Source of the DNA: Pezicula radicicola
Taxonomy: Eukaryota > Ascomycota > Leotiomycetes > Helotiales > Dermateaceae
NCBI GenBank assembly: GCA_003008705.1
Contig: PDUO01000012.1
Coordinates: 510,870 to 574,869 of the forward strand
Direction of reading: 5' to 3'
Length of the DNA: 64,000 bases
This document shows, one piece after another, positions 11,964 through 22,517 of this stretch (position 1 is the first letter of the stretch; every line of letters begins with the position of its first letter). The notes below the pieces were generated by a model, which did no database searches, was not told the DNA's origin, and saw only the letters and a list, made by a program, of their open reading frames with translations. The translations under genes were made by a program, and so were the position numbers.

Positions 11964-12513
11964 TTGGTACGATGTATATAAAGAATAATATAGATTTTTG
12001 TTGAAGATAGTGATTGATTCATGAAGGCATATATTTCTTCTCTGATATTAATAAAACGAGACCTTTATAAATAGATAATTGAAAGCTACGTGTGATGAAA
12101 GAGAATTTTTGAGTTAGTTGCCTAGACCTAGGGACTACTAAGTTGAGACCTGCAGAGGAAGAACGGCCGAGCACAGTGCCAATATCACCAAACCCATGAA
12201 AAAGATACCTTCACAGTTTCCAGCCACAGTTCGCTATTTTATCTGAGTTATCTAAAAGGAGAAAACAAGTGAAATATACAACATCACAACACCCATCTCT
12301 ACCCATCCCAAAACAGACTAGCGCGCTAGCCCTAGCTCCGCGACGGAATTTCAGCCTTGCACCTCAGCGAGCTTCAAATCTTTGAAGACAGGCGGCGCGC
12401 AAGGTCAAGATCCACAAACACCACGATCCCTACACGTCCCAAAATCGTCGCATACCCAAACACACTCTCCTCAAGACCTACCAAATTGATCTTCAGCTTT
12501 CTTCCACGCTACA
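11964..12513. other. Intergenic between OPT gene and SmE
   Basis: This holds the AT-rich 3' flank of the transporter followed by the C-rich leader of SmE. No additional gene is seen. Confidence 0.5.
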
Positions 12514-13030
12514 ATGACAGGACGAGGTGGCGGAGGCGGAGGTCGCAAAGTCCTCCTCCCACCCATCAATTTCATCTTTAAGCTACTACAGTCGCATGCT
12601 ACGGTGCAGATTTGGTTGTATGAGCAGCTTGCTATTCGGATTGAGGGGCAGATTCGTGTATGTTTTATTTTTATTTGTTCCTTGGGGTACTCGGGTGTGG
12701 GAGGGGTATTGTGTGTGAAGAGAGAGAGCTCTATGTAGAGTATGCTAATGTTTATGTGTTGTTATTTTAGGGATTCGATGAGTTCATGAATTTGGTTATT
12801 GATGATGCGGTTGAGGTTAAGCAGGCTACGAAGACGGAGGGGGAGAGTCGGAGAGCGTTGGGTGAGATTTCCTCTTTCCTTTTACTCTTATTCTGGGAAT
12901 GGTTACATGGAGTGGTTTGTCGTGTTTTCGAGGGTTTGTAACGGAGAATAATGGCTAATTTGTGGTGCGAATAGGACAAATACTTTTGAAGGGCGATAAT
13001 GTTTCCTTGATCCAGAGTCTGCACGGATAG
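12514..13030 (+). CDS. sme1: Small nuclear ribonucleoprotein E (SmE)
   Basis: SmE is one subunit of the heptameric Sm ring that assembles on U1, U2, U4 and U5 snRNAs in the spliceosome. Three exons (12514-12657, 12771-12861, 12975-13030) give 96 residues, near the usual 90-95. The Sm1 motif is visible in VQIWLYEQLAIRIEGQIRGF and the Sm2 motif in GQILLKGDNVSLI. The N-terminus carries a glycine run (GRGGGGGG) before the conserved LPPINFIFKLLQ. Both introns are 113 nt, somewhat long for this window. The gene converges with the folate enzyme, whose stop codon is 180 bp away. Confidence 0.93.
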
Positions 13031-13210
13031 AGAGGGGGCACATTTCAGAGTGGATTCATTTGGCGTTATGTGTGTTTGCAATTGGCATTGGGATATCACG
13101 AAGGACAAAAAGTGCCAATGATGGTTGAGAATCTAGGGAGAGAGCTTGTGGTGGAGGATCATTGATCCTGCTTCAAGAGGCATCGTGTTGTTGGCTTTTT
13201 GATGGTTCTT

Positions 13211-14243
13211 CTATTCTGTGGCTGTATTCACGGGTCTTTCATACATCGTACCGTCTCCGACCACTAGGCCATGCAGAGGCTTATCCAGAGGTCCCACAGG
13301 AACTGATTCCACCGGTAAAGATGAAGCCGCAAAGTATGGAGGGTGTAGGACCTGCTCCTCGAGAGCTAATCCATAGAGCAATGCATCAATCTCTTGCTCT
13401 TGCCCAGTTTCTTTCTTTGCCTGTGAGCCACGATTGCCACGGGATTGATAACGCTCTAAGAAGAAATCATAGAACCCTTTTCCGTGACCAAGACGTTTGA
13501 TACACGTACTCTCCGAATCCATCTCAAAAGCAACACCAGGCATAAGGATTAAATCCAAACCACAACTTGAAGCCGTAGCATCCTTGAGTATATGTTCTCG
13601 CTGATCAACAGTCTCCTTTTGAATAGTTGGAATACCCCAAGCATCTGGTTTCAAAGAGTCATAATCGGCAAGACTCCTTAAATCTACCATATCCATAGCG
13701 GACCTCCTTACCACAACACCTTCCTCTTTCTTCTCTTTTGTGGAAGAGGAAATTGAAGAAGAATGAAGCGGTTCCTTTATAACTTCTTGATAGAGATAAG
13801 GTACAAAGACTTGTTTTCCAGATCCAAGAGCATGTCGTACGATAGCATCTGTCTGTACCTCACCACCAGGCATAGACAAATAGATACCAACGCGTTTCGC
13901 TTCAAGATATGGTCGGAATCTTGTCAGCTTTTCGTAGATTTTTGAGCCTGTTTTTGTTTTTAACTTCTTGCAGGTACTGTAGAAACTGAGGAGAATTAAT
14001 TATTGGCTTACTTTGGGTGGTGATGGATTCTTTGGATAGATCTGAGAGCTTTTGCTTCATTGCTCGGCGGAGTGCTTGCTTTTGAGCTTTGAGGGTGTGC
14101 ATTGCATTTTTTTGCATCTCTTCTGGGGTTTGGACGCTTTGCTCGTCCATCGGTTGGGTATTGGATTGTTGTGTTTCTTTTCCAGTCTTTTCGAGAACTC
14201 TGTCTTTACTCAGGCTACAAAAATCAAGTATCCAAGTTGTCAT
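13211..14243 (-). CDS. 5-formyltetrahydrofolate cyclo-ligase (methenyl-THF synthetase)
   Basis: This enzyme converts 5-formyl-THF to 5,10-methenyl-THF using ATP, recycling folinate into one-carbon metabolism. Two exons (14243-14012 and 13947-13211) join as ITTQS-SKIYEKLTRF and give about 322 residues. Family motifs are MPGVAFE at about 213-219 and LGHGKGFYD ending at about 238, the GxGKGxYD nucleotide-binding signature. The protein is longer than the roughly 200-residue core because of an N-terminal stretch and a charged low-complexity insert after PYLYQE. The start is uncertain: ATG at 14243 gives the longer form, while ATG at 14150 (MDEQSVQTPE) is an equally plausible in-frame start. It is head-to-head with ROT1 across about 170-260 bp. 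Confidence 0.88.
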
Positions 14244-14412
14244 AATCGAAAATCGATATCTTTGGTGACACATCACGTGTCGTCTGAAATTAAGCTTTCT
14301 GCAGCCACGGGCTAGCGCAAACGGCTCCGCTTTCATCCCTAAATCTTGCTCATGACATCGAATTTCGCAATCTCCCCTTCTCTACTACGCTACGCAAACA
14401 CAACAACCCATC

Positions 14413-15325
14413 ATGTCGCCCTCAATACACTCGTTTCTCGTCGCCGGCGCATGCCTCTTCGCCTCAGCAAACGCACTGAACTCAAAATTGGTCGGAACAT
14501 GGTCTACGAAGTCGGCGAAGGTCTTCACAGGTCCAGTACGTTGTGTTCTATTTTTGGAAGAGGTGGCAGAATGGCGGCGATAGTTGGCAATGTTGGATTT
14601 CTGAGGCAATTGAGAGCTGACTATTGTGTTCTAGGGTTTCTATAATCCGGTAAATGATAGTTTTATCGAGCCAGCCCTTACGGGGATATCGTATTCATTC
14701 ACATCTGATGGGTTCTATGAGGAAGCATACTACAGAGCGGTCTCAGATCGTAAGTCCCAATAATCGAAGGAGGGCTATGGACAAGCGCTGATTAGAACGA
14801 ACAACAGCAACGACACCCTCCTGTCCCCAAGCAATTATCCAATGGCAGCACGGAACAGTAGTCGAGAACTCAGACGGTTCTCTAAGTTTCACCCCTATTT
14901 CTGTCGACGGCCGACAGCTTCAATCAGATCCATGCAGCAGTAAATCTAGCACCTACACTCGTTACAACCAATCCGAGACCATGGAGAAATACACCGTCCA
15001 AACCGATCCATACACCAAACTCACGCGTCTTGATCTTTACGAATTCGATGGTACTCCTATGAACCCTATGTTCCTTGCATACAGCCCTCCACAGATGTTA
15101 CCTACCATTACTTTAAACCCTACGACTTCGTCAACAGCTGCTGCATCAACAGCGAAGGTTAAGAGAAGTGATGGAGGCGAAGAGACGTACTCGATCCCCA
15201 TGAATGCCAATGCCAAGCACATTAAGAGGGAGACTCGTGCCCCTTCTAAGCCAGTTGATTTACGTATGTTTTGGTGGGGAGGTATTGCCATGATCGTATT
15301 TGGTGGTGCTGCGTACTGTTTGTAA
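14413..15325 (+). CDS. rot1: ROT1-like ER protein folding factor
   Basis: ROT1 is an essential ER membrane chaperone-like protein in yeast, needed for cell-wall beta-1,6-glucan synthesis and glycoprotein folding. Three exons (14413-14535, 14635-14749, 14808-15325) give 251 residues, matching the family. An N-terminal signal peptide is present (about residues 1-21, ending near ASANA). The luminal body contains [34 protein letters not shown] and [13 protein letters not shown]-terminal hydrophobic segment ends at the last residue, giving type I tail-anchor topology. The ATG at 14413 was chosen because it gives the signal peptide. Confidence 0.88.
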
Positions 15326-15919
15326 TCGAAGAAGCATGAGATATGTACATTTTACGGAATTAGACGACCAGAGTTCGAGGCGTATTGAAGTGTTTTGTAG
15401 TATATTGCTGGCAGGCAAAAAAATAAAGGCGTACATGATGATATCTCGGGTGGTAATTCTAGGCGTTGGAAACTTATTGTAGAGACTCTTTTGTTTACCT
15501 AGGTGAATCTTTCAATATAATGTAAGTGGCTATGTAGGCACAAAGTTTCTGGTGTGAGTAAGCTACCTTTTGAGTTTGAAATGATGTTTTTTACAGGTTA
15601 GTATAATTCACTATTCATTTCCATCGTAGCTTTCCCTTCTGCTGACTTCGTTATACAAATGAACATAGTTACATCCACTCTGCAGTCTGCCTTAATGATG
15701 GTTTCGTTGCGTATCGTACCTAGCCTACTAACTTCGTTGACTGTAGTTTCATTGCATAACGCGCTTGTCATTCACTCTTCACTAAATTTCCCTCTATATT
15801 AGTATTCTTTAACTACTTATGTACCCCAGTTCCCTCTATCACCGGTATGCACTTTACGTTAAACTAAAACTTGTGTAGATGGTATTTATTGTTAATTTTT
15901 TTCTAATTTCAAAAAAATC
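15326..15919. other. Intergenic, AT-rich, convergent 3' ends
   Basis: This separates ROT1 from the 3' end of the phosphatase gene. The 15600-15900 part is AT-rich. No gene, RNA or repeat is recognised. Confidence 0.5.
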
Positions 15920-17671
15920 TCAAATAAAACATTGATCCCAATCACCCCCTTGTCTAGCAAAACTTAAACTATCAACAAAAGCACTAAGGGTACAACGACC
16001 TAAATCATCACCACCACAAGTACTAAGTGGTAAAACCCTATCATTAATTACAACACGTACTAATTCCTCTGTCTCGCCTGCACAACTCATCTTCTCAAAG
16101 TAAGCACGTGCTGCGAAGGGGACGGTCCATGCTGCTGAATATCCGTTTGTTTGATTGGTGTCTTGGATAGTGGTATTTGATAGGAGGCTTGTTTGGTTGT
16201 AGAGTCCCATAGCTGAGAAGATAGCTATCATATCGCTATCATGTGAGAAGTCGGCGTAGAGGGTTATGTTTTTGGTTATGGGGAAGGTGGTTGGTGAGGA
16301 GTCTAGAGTACTGTTTGTGGAGGTGTGGTCATCAACTGCTGTGTTTGTAAGGCGGGCTATTAGCTCGTTGGTGAAGCCTACGCCTTGGGTTGGACCCAGT
16401 GGGTTTCCATAGCCGTAGCCGTAGTATTTACCGAGGGATTGATAGTAGTCGTAGGATTTCCATTCTGAGGTTGTGAAGAGGGCGCAGAAGAGTGAGATTT
16501 CTCCTGTTGTTGAAGCTACGGTGTTGAAGGGACAGAGATCCATCATGTAAATCGTATCTGTCATGGTTAGGTTTGCACCTGGAAGGTTGGCGTTCAGGCG
16601 TGCTGTTATGTTGGGCGTGAAGATGGCGGCGAAGGTGGCTTGAGCAGAGTCAGAAATCGTGCTGTCAAAGCCGTCTTCGAAGGAGGTGCAGAGGTCGTGG
16701 GAGAGCGTATTGTTTGAGCCGGCATCTTCGCTAATTGTTACGATGTCGTAAGGGTATGCGGAATCCGAATATCCTGCTGCTACACGAGCGCTATGGAAGC
16801 CTTGTGTCCAGTTCATGGCTGATTCAACTACGCGTGTCTCACCTGAAGAACGCACAAAAGGGTCGATGTTGGAGGCGAGTGACTGGTATCGATTGAAGTA
16901 CTTAATGCCTGAGTTGACCAGTTCCTGTTGGCCGAAGGTTGTGAGTTGGTCTGCTCCCAAAGTGTACTCATAGTCTTGAATGAAAGCATAGCCTTCTCCG
17001 TAAGAGGTTGCCTGTGCATGAATCTTGTCGATTGTCTCATTGTACTTGGTGGTTTTCGAAGCCGTAGGATCCCGTGCTCCGTGACGAGACAGGATTTGTG
17101 CAAATGTGATATTGCACTGGGATGGCACATCGGTTGAGATGCTTGATGGCACAGCGAAATAGGGAGAATACTGTCCCCAGTAGTGCGAGATGTCATCCTG
17201 GCACTGGTAGCCTTCGTTGACGGTGTCACATGATGAGTTACCGTTTTGAGCGACACTTGATCCCCTGTGTCGTCCATTAGCCTCGATATTATAAGGCAAC
17301 GTAATATTATTGCATTGGCCCCCAAAATTAGGGATTCATTTGATCAAGAATTAAAGTCCACTTGATTGTGAAAAGGGAAAATGCTAAATGCATTGGAAAG
17401 GAAAGACTTTTTAGAAAACTTACAGGAGAGTTCCCGAGACCAGCAATAGAGTCGCGACCAAGCCCATGATTATCCGACGTCCAGAGAGGCACTTCTTCCA
17501 ACCAACTCCTGAGTCTTCAGCAACCTGACCATCTCCATTCTCGAACGGCAAAGGCTGGTATTTATGTGCTGGCCCCATCACCCATGCAAAGGGCTTCTTC
17601 ATCCGTGCAACAAACATCTTAATTGCCGATGGCCGCTGTGGGGAGTGCTGGTCTCCTCTGCTAGAGTCCAT
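15920..17671 (-). CDS. Histidine acid phosphatase (phytase-like), membrane-anchored
   Basis: This enzyme hydrolyses phosphomonoesters such as phytate at the cell surface or outside the cell. Two exons (17671-17424 and 17264-15920) give about 530 residues. The catalytic RHGARDP motif is at residues 143-149 and the C-terminal HD pair is at 424-425 (HDSDM), so both active-site halves are intact. There are many N-glycosylation sequons and conserved cysteines. The N-terminus is not a simple signal peptide. About 65 mostly polar residues precede one hydrophobic segment at about 67-85, giving a type II signal anchor. The intron falls inside this anchor, and the CACAG acceptor at 17265-17269 is the one that keeps frame. 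The upstream region carries three CACGTG sites, the known core of Pho4/NUC-1 phosphate-response sites. Confidence 0.9.
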
Positions 17672-17803
17672 ATGGACGGTCCTTCACATCTATCACTCGC
17701 GGCCGGTCATTGTTTCGAGATTAAGAAGGGATTCCGTTTATGATCGCCTTCAGGTGGAGAAGAATGAAATCTATTTTGCTTCGCTTCTTCACGAGTCATC
17801 CAT

Positions 17804-18239
17804 GCACGTGCTTCCCATGTTTCGAACTGAGGGGCGACTGTAAATAGGAACCAATACATCTTAAGATGTTTATTCCGACTCGATTTCTTGAAATCTTCGA
17901 GGCATGGCATGGCATGGGCATGGCATGGCGATTGTGACTTCTAGATGTTGCACTAAAATCTTATGAGAGGTGTGTTGTGTTATAATACCTATTTCCGGAC
18001 AAAAGAGATGTTAAACTTTGGGCACGTGCTTCCCATGTTTCGAACTGAGGGGCGACTGTAAATAGGAACCAATACATCTTAAGATGTTTATTCCGACTCG
18101 ATTTCTTGAAATCTTCGAGGCATGGCATGGCATGGGCATGGCATGGCGATTGTGACTTCTAGATGTTGCACTAAAATCTTATGAGAGGTGTGTTGTGTTA
18201 TAATACCTATTTCCGGACAAAAGAGATGTTAAACTTTGG
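17804..18239. repeat. Two tandem copies of a 218-bp unit
   Basis: The unit at 17804-18021 is repeated at 18022-18239 and appears identical by eye, with a 7-base start of a third copy at 18240-18246. The unit contains internal GCATG/GCATGG microrepeats (about 17900-17927 and 18118-18145). It fills most of the space between the phosphatase start codon (17671) and the HRQ1 start codon (18372). It could be a recent promoter duplication or an assembly artefact. Confidence 0.92.
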
Positions 18240-18246
18240 GCACGTG
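17805..18246. promoter_or_regulatory. Three CACGTG E-box palindromes at 218-bp spacing
   Basis: CACGTG occurs at 17805-17810, 18023-18028 and 18241-18246. Relative to the phosphatase start they lie about 134, 352 and 570 bp upstream. CACGTG is the established target of the bHLH phosphate regulators Pho4 (yeast) and NUC-1 (Neurospora). It is also bound by other bHLH proteins such as Cbf1. Assignment to phosphate control here is inferred from the adjacent phytase gene. Confidence 0.6.
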
Positions 18247-18371
18247 ATTGCGCGAGGAAAATAGGTACGCGACAATATCGTGGACGTCACTCTTCTCCAT
18301 GTATTTCCCAGAGAAAGAGAGAGAGAGAGAGACTTGAACATCTCATGTAGTACTCACCCTAAAAGCCCACA

Positions 18372-21300
18372 ATGGGTGGATTACAAGCAGCGGGCGTTTC
18401 CAACAAGGTCGTAAGAAAGCGCAAAAGAAAAGATATTGAGGATGCAGGCCCGTCAGAATCTAGCATAGAACCTGACCCCGAAGTCGATCAAGAAGCCACC
18501 GTAGCCACGACTACCGTTCCTACGAAAGCTCATGATGGCGGCGTGAAGCCAAGACGAACTACCAAGGCCAAAGGACCTCCTAACTTGGCTCGAAATGCGT
18601 CCAGCTCCTCCTCTCCAATTACGAGCAGCGTGCCGTGGCCAGCCTCCTTCCAAACCCTCGAAAAGACGCATCGGGCATTGAATCTTGTCTTCACGTTCTG
18701 CAGCACAAGAAAGCATATGGCTACAACCTTTGACACAATTAAGAGCGCTGTCGAGGGACATACAAAGCGAGACCTGAAAATTGAGGACGTTGCTGCGATT
18801 GTCGCACTCCGACCTGAAGGCATCAATTTTGCTTATGTGGATGAAGAAATGCTACAAATTGATGTGCGAGGTTCCGAAAGGGACGAAACTTTCAAAGGAG
18901 GTCGAGCGAAAGACTGGCACGCTGCAGGACCTGCGCCAGATGCATCTGTTGGAGGCATCACTGGAATAGAGGGTCTCGGCTACGGTGGTGGAGAGGGCAA
19001 GGAAGTTCTGCTTTTTGAGTACATCGATGGAGACCTAAAGCGCCAGGTTCAGAATAAGAAGACTGGAGAAGCGCAGAAAGCGACCAGAAAACTTAGAGAC
19101 GAGGATTTAAAGATGCCCGTGTTCAGTCAGAAGCAGTTAATGGGCTTGATCGAGAAGCGGAACACAAAGTTTGGATACGCAATCAATGCGTTTCTTAATC
19201 GTTGCGAAGCTGAGAAAATAGATCCCGAGGAGACTCTCAAAAAAGAGACGGAAGATTTTATTCCTGTGCCTTCTCGTTCCAGAAGTAGCACTCCGAAACC
19301 TGATCTTAGCCTATTGCCGAAGAGCATACCCAAAGACAGGAAGTCAATACCAGAGATCATCACCGAAATCAAGAAGAGTGAGTGGTACAGTGAACAAATC
19401 GTGCCTGACGGTCATCGAGTCTTCGATCCCCAAGAAGCCATCTACGGTGACTTGAATTTTCAGCTTAGCCAGGATCTTGTCAATGCATTGTATAACACGA
19501 AGGGTATAACACAGCTCTATGCTCATCAAGCAGAAGCCATCAACAATCTTCACGATGGTCACCATGTCGTCATTGCCACTTCAACAAGTTCTGGCAAGTC
19601 CTTGATTTATCAAATTCCAGTCCTACATGAACTGGAACGAGATCCTTTAAGCCGTGCAATGTATATCTTCCCTACAAAAGCTTTAGCTCAGGACCAGAGA
19701 AGAAGTATGAAGGACATGATGCGTTTCATGAGCGGACTTGAGGAAACAATTGTAGAGACTTTCGATGGTGACACAGCGATGGTTGATCGAAATTTAATCC
19801 GCGATGAAGGCAGGATCATCTTCACTAATCCGGATATGCTGCATATCACAATTCTTCCTCAAGAATCAAAATGGAGGACGTTCCTCCAGAACTTGAAATA
19901 CGTGGTTGTTGATGAAATCCACGTGTATAATGGCCTCTTTGGAAGTCATGTGGCACTCATAATGCGTCGGCTGAGAAGAATATGCGCGGCGGTGGGAAAC
20001 CGCCACATCAAGTTCATCTCTTGTTCTGCAACTGTGGCGAACCCTCGTGAGCACTTCAAGACTATCTTCGGCATTGAAGATGTGCGAATGACAGACTTTG
20101 ATGGGTCACCTTCTGGTAGAAAGGAATTCTTATGCTGGAATACTCCATTTAAAGACCCCAAAGATCCTGCTAGTGGACGTGGGGATACCATGGCGGAGTC
20201 GGCAAGGTTACTTTGCCAATTGATTTTGCGAGGAGTCCGTGTTATAGCTTTTTGCAGAATTAGAAAAGGCTGTGAGGCCCTTGTCGGCGCTGTGAAGCAC
20301 GAGCTAGCTACCTTGGAACGTCCAGAGTGCATGGCTCGTGTCATGGGCTATCGCGGTGGTTATACTTCGCAGGACAGGCGGAGGATTGAAAGTGAAATGT
20401 TCGAGGGGAAGTTAATGGGAATTGTTGCCACGACTGCACTTGAGTTGGGTGTTGATATCGGCTCCCTGGATGCAGTCATCACCGTTGGCTTTCCTTATAC
20501 AATCGCAAATTTGCGACAGCAAAGTGGACGAGCTGGTCGAAGAAACAAGGACTCTTTGTCTGTCTTGGTAGGCGCCTGTTTCCCTACGGATCAATTTTAT
20601 ATGCAAAATCCCGACGAGATCTTTACGAAACCGAACTGCGAACTTCAAGTGGACCTGCAAAACCTCCTTGTGCTGGAAGGTCACATTCAGTGTGCTGCAT
20701 ATGAGATGCCTATTCGTCCCGACGAAGACTCAGTGTATTTCGGTAAGAACCTGGTCGAAATAGCACAGGAACGCTTGGTAAAGGACGAGCTTGGTTTCTA
20801 TCACTGCAGTGAGCGGTTTCGTCCAGTGCCCTCAAAATTCGTCGCTATTCGTGATACAGAAGAGGATCATTTTGCTATTGTTGACATCAGTCATGGGCGA
20901 AATATAGTATTGGAAGAATTGGAAGCTTCAAGGGCATTTTTTACGCTTTATGATGGTGGTATATTTCTTCATCAAGGTAATACCTACCTCGTAAAGAATT
21001 TTGACCCAGAACGGAAGATCGCCAAAGTCGAGTTGGTCAAGGTGGACTGGACAACACAGCAGCGCGACTTCACAGATGTTGATCCTATTGAAACAGAAGC
21101 AATTAGGAAAATTCCTAAGTCACTCTCTCGAGCCTTCTATGGAGCGATCAAGATTCAACAAGTCGTCTTTGGCTTCTTTAAAGTCGACAAGAAGGGTCGG
21201 ATACTCGATGCAGTACAAGTTGACAATCCTCCTATAATAATTTTCAGCAAAGGCATGTGGCTGGATGTCCCCAAGCAAGCTCTTGAAATCCTCATCGATA

Positions 21301-21902
21301 GACGGCTCAACGTCGCTGGTGCTATCCACGCAGCCGAGCACGCTATCATGAGTCTCATGCCCAACTTTGTTGTAAGTATGCCAGGAGACGTGCGAACAGA
21401 ATGCAAAGACCCACAGAAAGAATTTGCCAAGAAAGAGACATCACGAAAACGGCCTGCCCGTTTAACCTTCTACGATGCCAAGGGTGGCGCTGGCGGTTCG
21501 GGTATTAGCACAAAGGCTTTCGAGTTTATTGACCTCCTCTTAAAACAAGCTGTTCGCAGAGTAGAAGGTTGTCATTGTCAAGAAGGCTGTAATGAGTGTG
21601 TAGCCTCTGACTTATGTCATGGTCACAACGAGGTCATGAGCAAAGCGGGCGCGGAGGTTATTCTCAAGAGCCTCCTAAATATGGAAATAGATATCGAGAC
21701 TTTGCCTATGGGCCCTGAAGAATTGAGTCCAGCGGGTATTGAAACGGTTGTCTTTGCTAAACCAGTGTTGCCGAGAGGCAGAGTGGTTGATATTGTCGAG
21801 ATTAAGAGGGAAGGGGGTGCGGAGGTGCAGGTTGTGAGAGGGACTATGGATGAAGAGGGCCTAGAGAAGGAGGTACAGGTCAAGGATGAGCCTGTGGATT
21901 GA
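18372..21902 (+). CDS. hrq1: HRQ1 (RecQ4-like) superfamily 2 DNA helicase
   Basis: This 3'-5' DNA helicase acts in genome maintenance, including interstrand crosslink repair. It is a single intronless exon of 1176 residues. The N-terminal ~350 residues are basic and low-complexity with an ubiquitin-like/linker region. The helicase core follows: Walker A TSTSSGKS at about 404-411, motif II DEIH at about 514-517, motif VI QQSGRAGRR. A DEIH box rather than DEAH/DEAD is typical of the HRQ1/YprA group. The C-terminal Zn-binding MZB/DUF1998-like region contains clustered cysteines near 1066-1083 (CHCQEGCNECVASDLC). The promoter is shared with the divergent phosphatase and holds the 218-bp tandem duplication and a GA-repeat at about 18313-18332. 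Confidence 0.93.
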   Translation: MGGLQAAGVSNKVVRKRKRKDIEDAGPSESSIEPDPEVDQEATVATTTVPTKAHDGGVKPRRTTKAKGPPNLARNASSSSSPITSSVPWPASFQTLEKTHRALNLVFTFCSTRKHMATTFDTIKSAVEGHTKRDLKIEDVAAIVALRPEGINFAYVDEEMLQIDVRGSERDETFKGGRAKDWHAAGPAPDASVGGITGIEGLGYGGGEGKEVLLFEYIDGDLKRQVQNKKTGEAQKATRKLRDEDLKMPVFSQKQLMGLIEKRNTKFGYAINAFLNRCEAEKIDPEETLKKETEDFIPVPSRSRSSTPKPDLSLLPKSIPKDRKSIPEIITEIKKSEWYSEQIVPDGHRVFDPQEAIYGDLNFQLSQDLVNALYNTKGITQLYAHQAEAINNLHDGHHVVIATSTSSGKSLIYQIPVLHELERDPLSRAMYIFPTKALAQDQRRSMKDMMRFMSGLEETIVETFDGDTAMVDRNLIRDEGRIIFTNPDMLHITILPQESKWRTFLQNLKYVVVDEIHVYNGLFGSHVALIMRRLRRICAAVGNRHIKFISCSATVANPREHFKTIFGIEDVRMTDFDGSPSGRKEFLCWNTPFKDPKDPASGRGDTMAESARLLCQLILRGVRVIAFCRIRKGCEALVGAVKHELATLERPECMARVMGYRGGYTSQDRRRIESEMFEGKLMGIVATTALELGVDIGSLDAVITVGFPYTIANLRQQSGRAGRRNKDSLSVLVGACFPTDQFYMQNPDEIFTKPNCELQVDLQNLLVLEGHIQCAAYEMPIRPDEDSVYFGKNLVEIAQERLVKDELGFYHCSERFRPVPSKFVAIRDTEEDHFAIVDISHGRNIVLEELEASRAFFTLYDGGIFLHQGNTYLVKNFDPERKIAKVELVKVDWTTQQRDFTDVDPIETEAIRKIPKSLSRAFYGAIKIQQVVFGFFKVDKKGRILDAVQVDNPPIIIFSKGMWLDVPKQALEILIDRRLNVAGAIHAAEHAIMSLMPNFVVSMPGDVRTECKDPQKEFAKKETSRKRPARLTFYDAKGGAGGSGISTKAFEFIDLLLKQAVRRVEGCHCQEGCNECVASDLCHGHNEVMSKAGAEVILKSLLNMEIDIETLPMGPEELSPAGIETVVFAKPVLPRGRVVDIVEIKREGGAEVQVVRGTMDEEGLEKEVQVKDEPVD

Positions 21903-22517
21903 TGAATTATGATGTACTGATGTATGAGTAGATTATACCCTGAACACTATGTTGGGTTTGTTTTTGAAAGCCATAGGCATATTCCGCCAACGCTAAGGGT
22001 ATCGGGCTAGCTATGCAGTCCAGTATCCATTATGGTGACATTTTCCCAATTAATACCTCAACTACTCAAATAACTGAAGATCTTTACTGCGAATAATTCA
22101 GGGTTTTCTGCCTGTTCAATTTTGGCGGTCGAGTTTTGCTCGAGTTTCGCTACTGTAGTATTGTTATTTAGGTAGCTAGTATTGTTGCTCAGTACTAGCG
22201 TCGTCTAAACAAGAGAGCTCGCTTAGCTCAAGGAGAACAATTGGCTATTCATCAACACCACAATGGCCGATTTTGACGACAATGAGAGCAACCTTGAAGG
22301 ATGCCAGAAATCAAGGTATTATGTTCACGACAATAGGTAAGGATTTTCACTGGATCTCTACAAGTTCTCGAGCTTCTGTCATCTTTTCATCCTTTTCTCT
22401 TCTTTTTCCCTCGTCCTAAAACTTCTTCTCATTTGACACCGAGAACTTTCTGATAATCATTCATTGATTCACACAAATTCAACTTCCAACAACTGTCTCC
22501 TTTCAAAGGCTCACAAG
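21903..22517 (+). other. Intergenic and likely 5' leader with upstream ORF
   Basis: A small upstream ORF (22263-22340, starting MADFDDNE, 25 residues) precedes the next coding region. Its end overlaps a good donor (AG|GTAAGG at 22335-22341). An acceptor (CAAAG) at about 22504-22508 suggests a leader intron. If spliced, the upstream ORF would overlap the main start codon in another frame. Confidence 0.4.

Noticed and set aside
17707..17910. A 67-codon minus-strand frame (starting MPCLEDFKK) between the phytase and HRQ1 genes.
   Set aside because: It lies only 35 bp before the phytase start codon, its first half is inside the 218-bp tandem duplication, and it shows no domain. Most likely it is promoter or leader sequence.
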